Assembly: GCF_048266365.1 (NCBI RefSeq)
Contig: NZ_JBLWZP010000004.1
Location: 310,001 to 374,000, forward strand
Source: Galbibacter sp048266365
GTDB taxonomy: Bacteria; Bacteroidota; Bacteroidia; Flavobacteriales; Flavobacteriaceae
Length of the DNA stretch: 64,000 nucleotides
Direction: 5' to 3'
Shown: positions 59,025-64,000 of the stretch, piece after piece
How positions within the stretch are numbered: the first letter of the stretch is position 1
How the letters are laid out: each line of letters begins with the position of its first letter
Made by a program: the position numbers and the translations under genes
Notes under the pieces: generated by a model
The model's database searches: none
Told to the model about the DNA's origin: nothing
Seen by the model: the letters and a program-made list of their open reading frames with translations, nothing else

Positions 59025-60320
59025 ATGACAATAACAGATATTACAATTAAAGACGTTAGATTTCCAACCAGTAAGACATTGGATGGATCTGATGCCATGA
59101 ATACTGACCCGGATTACTCTGCAGCCTATGTGATTTTAAAAACTGATCATCCAGATTTCGAAGGACATGGTCTGACCTTTACCATAGGAAGAGGGAATGA
59201 GTTATGTACCGCTGCCATTGCAAGTTTGTCACCTTTAATTAAGGGAAAGAAATTAGAAGAGTTTACTTCTGATATGGGGGCATTTTGGAAAATGATTACA
59301 GGAGATAGTCAATTGCGATGGTTGGGACCCGAGAAAGGCGTCATTCATTTGGCTACCGGAGCCATTGTCAATGCGGTTTGGGATCTCTATGCGAAGGTTC
59401 AAGGTAAACCACTATGGAAATTATTGGCCGATATGAGTCCTGAAGAATTGGTGCGTTGTATCGACTTCACCTATATTACTGATGTTATTACGCCTCAGCA
59501 AGCCATTGCGTTTTTGAAATCTAAGCAAGAGGGGAAACAACAACGTATTGATTATCTACTAGCTCATGGTTATCCCGCCTATACAACCTCTGCAGGTTGG
59601 TTAGGGTATTCGGATGAGAAAATGAGAAGGCTTTGCCGAGAAGCGAAGGTGGAAGGCTTTAAGCATATGAAAATTAAAGTCGGCTCCAATTTGCAGGACG
59701 ATATTAGGCGGGCTGCAATTATTAGAGAAGAGATTGGAGAGGATTTAAAGTTAATGATGGATGCCAATCAGAAGTGGGATGTGGATCAGGCCATTGAGAA
59801 TATGGAATCCCTAAAGAAATTTAATCCTTGGTGGATTGAAGAACCCACGAGTCCAGATGATATTTTAGGTCATGCTAAAATTTCAAAAGCAGTCGCTCCT
59901 ATTAAAGTAGCCACTGGTGAGCATTGTCAAAATAGAGTTATCTTCAAACAACTCATGCAGGCAAATGCGATGCAGATTTGTCAAATCGACAGCTGTAGAG
60001 TGGGTGGGGTGAATGAGAATTTGGCCATTATGTTGATGGCCGCTAAATTTGGAATACCTGTATGTCCACACGCTGGAGGTGTCGGTCTTTGTGAGTATGT
60101 ACAACACCTATCGATGATCGATTTTATAGCTATCAGCGGAAGTATGGAGGATAGGGTAATTGAATTTGTAGATCATTTGCACGAGCATTTTCTAGATCCT
60201 GTGCAGCTGAAAGATGGGGCTTATATGCCTCCTAAAATGCCTGGATATAGTATTACAATGAAACAGGAGTCACTTGAGAAATACAGCTTCCCTAATGGCG
60301 AAGTATGGATGAATTCTTAA
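59025..60320 (+). CDS. L-fuconate dehydratase, enolase superfamily
   Basis: 431 aa. Dehydrates L-fuconate to 2-keto-3-deoxy-L-fuconate. Enolase-superfamily active site: Lys216 and Lys218 in MKIKVG, metal ligands Asp246 (MMDANQKWD), Glu272 (WWIEEPTSP) and Glu299 (ATGEHCQN), and His349 in VCPHAGGVGL. Specific fuconate dehydratase features are the N-terminal VRFPTSKTLDGSDAMNTDPDYSAAYV and GRGNELC segments. First gene of the fucose operon, behind an AraC regulator; 31 bp before the fucosidase gene. Confidence 0.95.
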   Translation: MTITDITIKDVRFPTSKTLDGSDAMNTDPDYSAAYVILKTDHPDFEGHGLTFTIGRGNELCTAAIASLSPLIKGKKLEEFTSDMGAFWKMITGDSQLRWLGPEKGVIHLATGAIVNAVWDLYAKVQGKPLWKLLADMSPEELVRCIDFTYITDVITPQQAIAFLKSKQEGKQQRIDYLLAHGYPAYTTSAGWLGYSDEKMRRLCREAKVEGFKHMKIKVGSNLQDDIRRAAIIREEIGEDLKLMMDANQKWDVDQAIENMESLKKFNPWWIEEPTSPDDILGHAKISKAVAPIKVATGEHCQNRVIFKQLMQANAMQICQIDSCRVGGVNENLAIMLMAAKFGIPVCPHAGGVGLCEYVQHLSMIDFIAISGSMEDRVIEFVDHLHEHFLDPVQLKDGAYMPPKMPGYSITMKQESLEKYSFPNGEVWMNS

Positions 60321-60351
60321 ACCACATACATTAACCTAAAAAACTAAATTT

Positions 60352-61692
60352 ATGAAAACCATTAGCCTTTACATTTGCCTTTTAGGACTGTTATGTTCCA
60401 CTATGGTGGCGCAAGAACGGTATGTACCGTCACAGGAAAATTTGGACGCTAGAGAATGGTTTGAAGATGCACGCTTTGGAATGTTTATTCACTGGGGTGT
60501 GTATAGTATTTTAGGAGACGGTGAATGGGTGATGAACAATCAAGACATCCCCGCGGATCGCTATCGTCTGCTACCTACATTCTTCAACCCAACAGCCTTT
60601 GATGCCGAAAAAATTGTCACCTTGGCCAAAGAAGCTGGTATGAAATACATCACCTTTACCTCAAAACATCATGACGGTTTGGCGATGTACGATTCTAAAG
60701 TGTCGGATTATACGGTGATTAAATCCACTCCTTATCAGAAAGATGTGTTGCGTATGTTAGAACAGGCCTGTAAGAAACATGGCATGAAGTTATTTGTCTA
60801 TTATTCTCAATTGGATTGGAATCATCCTGATTTTTATCCAAGAGGATGGACAGGAAGGAAAACCGGTAGACCGGAATCTGGAGACTGGAATGCGTATTTG
60901 GCGTATCAAGATGCTCAAATTAAAGAATTGGCTGAAAACTATGATATCGCTGGATTTTGGTTTGATGGATGGTGGGATCAAGCACCTGGTAAGGAAGATT
61001 GGCATCGTGAAGTTGACTATAGAATCAGTGGGAATGATTGGCATTTGGAAAAAACCTACAGCATGATTCACGATATCAATTCGGCATTGTTGATTGGTAA
61101 TAATCACCATGAGATGCCTTTTGAAGGGGAGGATTTTCAAATGTTTGAAAAAGATCTGCCTGGAAAAAATACTACGGGCTTCGGTGGAGCCGGCATTAGC
61201 CAATTACCACTAGAGAGCTGCCAGACTATGAATTCCTCTTGGGGTTTTAATTTACAAGATACCAAGGAGAAGTCTGAAAAAGAGTTGATACAGTTTATGG
61301 TACAGACCTTTGGAAATGGAGCTAACTTATTACTCAATGTTGGGCCCATGCCCAATGGTGAGATCCAAACACAGCATATAAATAATTTAAAGGCTATTGG
61401 GGATTGGATGGATATCTATGGTCAGACCATTTACGGAACACAAAAGGGACCCGTTAGCATTGAAGGTTCTATGACATCCACTCGGAAAGATAATAGCGTA
61501 TACTTACATTTCTACCAACTTGATCAACAAAAAATCGAGCTAAATGGTCTTGATGCTAAAATAAAAGAGGTTATTCTCTTTAAGGATAAATCTAAGATCA
61601 AACACAAAAGATCAAACCAGGGAGTCGTGATTGAAATTCCAACCGAAAAGCAGGACTCAATAGTTACCGTGGTTGAGGTTGTTTTAAAATAA
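60352..61692 (+). CDS. Alpha-L-fucosidase, GH29
   Basis: 446 aa, signal peptide ending near MVAQE. Removes terminal alpha-L-fucose from glycans, probably in the periplasm. GH29 landmarks: ARFGMFIHWGVYSILGDGEWVM, FTSKHHDGLAMYDSK, nucleophile Asp205 in GFWFDGWWD, and NGANLLLNVGPMPNGEI. The acid/base is not fixed by sequence in this family. A C-terminal beta-sandwich of about 80 residues follows. It is embedded among intracellular fucose catabolic genes, so hydrolysis and catabolism are co-expressed. Confidence 0.96.
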   Translation: MKTISLYICLLGLLCSTMVAQERYVPSQENLDAREWFEDARFGMFIHWGVYSILGDGEWVMNNQDIPADRYRLLPTFFNPTAFDAEKIVTLAKEAGMKYITFTSKHHDGLAMYDSKVSDYTVIKSTPYQKDVLRMLEQACKKHGMKLFVYYSQLDWNHPDFYPRGWTGRKTGRPESGDWNAYLAYQDAQIKELAENYDIAGFWFDGWWDQAPGKEDWHREVDYRISGNDWHLEKTYSMIHDINSALLIGNNHHEMPFEGEDFQMFEKDLPGKNTTGFGGAGISQLPLESCQTMNSSWGFNLQDTKEKSEKELIQFMVQTFGNGANLLLNVGPMPNGEIQTQHINNLKAIGDWMDIYGQTIYGTQKGPVSIEGSMTSTRKDNSVYLHFYQLDQQKIELNGLDAKIKEVILFKDKSKIKHKRSNQGVVIEIPTEKQDSIVTVVEVVLK

Positions 61693-61731
61693 GAATGCCG
61701 AATGAATGAAGTAAAATTTGATAAGAATAAG

Positions 61732-62511
61732 ATGTCAGTATTTAGTTTAGAAAATAAAACCGCAATTGTAACAGGCGGTGGTAGTGGAATAGGTAGGGCG
61801 ATCGCAAAGACTTTTGCTCAAAATGGAGCCTATGTCTATATTTTGGAATTTAACCAAGACAATGCTACAGAGACTTTAAATGAAATCACCATCAATGGTG
61901 GTCAGGGAGATTGGCGCAAATGTGATGTGTCCAACCATAATGAAGTACAATCAGTGCTCGAAGAGATTGCATCAGTTCGTTCTGTGGATATTTTGATCAA
62001 CAATGCTGGAATTGCTCATGTGGGTACCATAGAGCAAACCAGCGAAGAGGATCTGGATCGAATTTATAATGTGAATGTAAAAGGGGTATATAACTGTATT
62101 TATGGAATACTTCCACACTTTAAAAATAATAATGGTGGGGTGATTATCAACATGGCTTCCATTGCTTCGGCAGTGGGGATTTCTGATCGTTTTGCGTACT
62201 CGATGTCTAAGGGAGCAGTCTTAACGATGACTTATTCTGTGGCCAAGGACTTTTTATCTGATAACATACGTTGCAACTGTATATCGCCAGCAAGGGTTCA
62301 TACACCTTTTGTCGATGGGTTTATATCAAAAAACTACCCGGGTAAAGAAAAAGAAATGTTTGAGAAGTTGTCAAAAACTCAGCCTATAGGTCGTATGGGA
62401 ACTCCAGAAGAGGTTGCTAATTTGGCCTTGTATTTAGCTAGTGATGCAGCTTCGTTTATTACAGGGACTAATTTTCCCATAGATGGTGGGTTTATCAAAT
62501 TAAACGGATAA
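61732..62511 (+). CDS. SDR family dehydrogenase, probable 2-keto-3-deoxy-L-fuconate dehydrogenase
   Basis: 259 aa from ATG 61732 (MSVFSLENKTAIVTGGGSGIG); ATG 61702 would add ten residues. Rossmann TGGGSGIGRAIA, NNAG, catalytic Ser (NMASIASA), Tyr and Lys (YSMSKGAV), and C-terminal DGGF. In the non-phosphorylating pathway an SDR oxidises 2-keto-3-deoxy-L-fuconate to the 2,4-diketo acid, and another oxidises fucose to the lactone; position between dehydratase and FAH hydrolase favours the first role. Confidence 0.88.
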   Translation: MSVFSLENKTAIVTGGGSGIGRAIAKTFAQNGAYVYILEFNQDNATETLNEITINGGQGDWRKCDVSNHNEVQSVLEEIASVRSVDILINNAGIAHVGTIEQTSEEDLDRIYNVNVKGVYNCIYGILPHFKNNNGGVIINMASIASAVGISDRFAYSMSKGAVLTMTYSVAKDFLSDNIRCNCISPARVHTPFVDGFISKNYPGKEKEMFEKLSKTQPIGRMGTPEEVANLALYLASDAASFITGTNFPIDGGFIKLNG

Positions 62512-62558
62512 ACACTAGAACATAAACTATTTATTTTAAGCGTATAAAAAAATATATT

Positions 62559-63413
62559 ATGAAATTAATTCGATTTGGAGCGGCAGGTCAAGAAAAACCT
62601 GGACTGCAATTGGAAAATGGTAAGCGCATCGATGTTAGCGCTTTTGGAGAAGATTATAATGAAAACTTTTTTGGGAATTCAGGAGTCAATCGTTTGCGTG
62701 AATGGTTAAAGGATAATCTTGATTCTTGCCCTGAGGTTTCAGAGCGAACTAGACTAGGATCGCCACTAGTACGTCCTTCAAAACTGATCTGCGTAGGGCT
62801 TAATTATGCAAAGCACGCCGCTGAGAGTGGTATGGAAACGCCTAAGGAGCCTGTATTGTTTTTTAAGGCAACTTCTGCCATAGTAGGTCCGTTTGATGAT
62901 GTCGTCATTCCAAAAAATAGTGTGAAGACGGATTGGGAAGTGGAATTGGCAGTGGTTATTGGAAAGAAAGCCTCCTATGTTACCAAGGAAAATGCTTTGG
63001 ATCACATTGCAGGGTATGTACTTCACAATGACTATAGCGAACGCGAATTTCAAATAGAGCGCGGTGGACAATGGGTCAAAGGAAAGAGTTGTGACACCTT
63101 TGCTCCCTTAGGTCCATTTGTGGCTACTGCAGATGAGATTAAGGATCCAAACAATTTGCAACTTTGGTTAAAACTAAACGGAGCACTCCTGCAAAATAGC
63201 AACACAGAAGATTTTGTATTTGATATACAGACCGTGGTGAGTTATATCAGTGAATTCATGACTTTACTTCCAGGTGATGTGATTTCTACAGGAACTCCTG
63301 CCGGGGTAGGGATGGGTCTAAATCCACAACGATACTTAAAACCCGGCGATGTGGTTGAATTGGGAATTGAAGGATTAGGAGTTTCAAAACAAACAGCAAA
63401 AGCATACCAATAA
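62559..63413 (+). CDS. FAH family hydrolase, probable 2,4-diketo-3-deoxy-L-fuconate hydrolase
   Basis: 284 aa of the fumarylacetoacetase family. Metal and active-site motifs: ICVGLNYAKHAAESGM, EPVLFFK, DWEVELAVVIGKKA (Glu ligands), GYVLHNDYSERE and FISTGTPAGVGMG-type segment (DVISTGTPAGVGMG). In context it should split 2,4-diketo-3-deoxy-L-fuconate to pyruvate and L-lactate. It is 47 bp after the SDR gene and 8 bp before the lactonase gene. Confidence 0.9.
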   Translation: MKLIRFGAAGQEKPGLQLENGKRIDVSAFGEDYNENFFGNSGVNRLREWLKDNLDSCPEVSERTRLGSPLVRPSKLICVGLNYAKHAAESGMETPKEPVLFFKATSAIVGPFDDVVIPKNSVKTDWEVELAVVIGKKASYVTKENALDHIAGYVLHNDYSEREFQIERGGQWVKGKSCDTFAPLGPFVATADEIKDPNNLQLWLKLNGALLQNSNTEDFVFDIQTVVSYISEFMTLLPGDVISTGTPAGVGMGLNPQRYLKPGDVVELGIEGLGVSKQTAKAYQ

Positions 63414-63421
63414 GTTAAACC

Positions 63422-64000
63422 ATGTACATCGATAGCCACCAACATTTTTGGAATTATGACCCCAAGCGTGACGCTTGGATTACAGATCAAATGAGCGCCA
63501 TACGAAGGGATTTTGGACCAAGGGACCTTGAAGGCTTGTTACAAAAAAACAAGATTGATGGTTGTGTGGCTGTTCAGTCCGACCAATCGGAAGACGAAAC
63601 TCGTTTTTTATTATCCCTTGCTGACCAACACGATTTTATCAAAGGTGTTGTCGGATGGGTGGATCTGTTTGCCGACAACTTAGGGGAGCGCTTATCACAT
63701 TTTTCATCATTTGATAAGTTCAAGGGAATACGGCATATTGTACAGGATGAGCCCTTAGGTTTTATGGATACTCCTGAGTTCCAGAATGGTATTCGAGTTT
63801 TGGGCGGCTTTGATAAAACCTATGACATTTTAATTAAGCCACCGCAGCTTATGGAGGCCATTACACTAGTGAATACCTTCCCAAATCAGAAATTTGTTCT
63901 TGACCATATTGCGAAGCCAAGAATATCTAAAGGTTTGGATTCCAAGTGGGCCAGTGAAATAAAGGAGCTTGCTCAACATCCAAATCTTTATTGTAAGGTG
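63422..64000 (+). CDS. Amidohydrolase, probable L-fuconolactonase (3' end outside window)
   Basis: 193 codons visible from ATG 63422; cut at the window edge. Opening MYIDSHQHFWNYDP carries the HxHFW metal motif of the COG3618 lactonase group within the amidohydrolase superfamily. GVVGWVDLFADN, GIRHIVQDEP and FVLDHIAKPRI match L-fucono-1,5-lactonase/L-rhamnono-lactonase proteins. It would hydrolyse L-fuconolactone to L-fuconate. Eight bases after the FAH gene, so same operon. Read directly from the nucleotides. Confidence 0.88.
   Translation, partial: MYIDSHQHFWNYDPKRDAWITDQMSAIRRDFGPRDLEGLLQKNKIDGCVAVQSDQSEDETRFLLSLADQHDFIKGVVGWVDLFADNLGERLSHFSSFDKFKGIRHIVQDEPLGFMDTPEFQNGIRVLGGFDKTYDILIKPPQLMEAITLVNTFPNQKFVLDHIAKPRISKGLDSKWASEIKELAQHPNLYCKV

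Noticed and set aside
1..64000. CRISPR arrays, IS elements, prophage or integrative element boundaries
   Set aside because: No regularly spaced repeats, transposase or integrase genes, or attachment-site duplications were seen; the window reads as stable chromosomal backbone.

Overview
The window is a gene-dense, AT-rich stretch of a Bacteroidota chromosome, most probably from a marine-type Flavobacteriaceae. Support comes from the gliding-motility lipoprotein GldI, the order parA-parB-DUF5683-dapB-lepB-WbqC, the long N-terminal insert in Rho, Bacteroidota-type signal peptidase I and DUF4293/DUF721/DUF6122 proteins, many lipoproteins, weak Shine-Dalgarno sequences, and repeated promoter elements of the form TAnnTTTG. 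The species cannot be named from the sequence.

Layout. 1-1224: a DUF192 lipoprotein (cut by the window edge) coupled to lgt. 1463-8954: a convergent polysaccharide locus, with an MBOAT O-acyltransferase and an SGNH-like partner on + meeting a very large membrane GT2 synthase fused to glycosidase modules, plus a glycosidase lipoprotein, on -. 9200-24736: mostly housekeeping genes (argS, ffh, folD, rho, prfC, idi, a pterin synthase, manA, tRNA-Thr) with a MATE exporter, an AI-2E family permease and an archaemetzincin-like lipoprotein. 24737-25126: a decayed spacer. 25127-31689: a peptidyl-prolyl isomerase/gldI/DHH operon, a PhoD-like lipoprotein, ndk, DUF721 and recF. 31824-39133: a TPR protein, ribH, mutL, two rhomboids, an EEP nuclease-fold protein, DUF6122 and WbqC. 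39161-43973: lepB, dapB, DUF5683, parB, parA. 44143-45021: a dienoyl-CoA reductase-like SDR.

45218-53175 is a nitrogen-oxide respiration and detoxification island: lipoprotein NirK with a fused cytochrome c, a NirV-like protein, SCO, a polytopic His-rich membrane protein, the di-iron repair protein Ric, quinol nitric oxide reductase, and an Rrf2 regulator with three cysteines. Three near-identical operators lie before nirK, norB and the regulator gene, so the cluster appears to be wired as one NO-responsive regulon. A separate perfect 20-bp palindrome sits at about -41.5 of the nirK promoter.

53238-57838 holds both methylmalonyl-CoA mutase subunits, a DivIC/FtsB-like protein and uridine kinase. 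58050-64000 is a fucose island: AraC regulator, L-fuconate dehydratase, GH29 alpha-L-fucosidase, an SDR, an FAH-family hydrolase and the start of an L-fuconolactonase. Together they outline non-phosphorylating L-fucose catabolism from fucosylated glycans to pyruvate and lactate.

The most unusual items are the synthase-glycosidase fusion with an apparently dead second TIM barrel that resembles its lipoprotein neighbour, the three-site Rrf2 regulon, and a 42-nt near-perfect palindrome inside the ribH reading frame.
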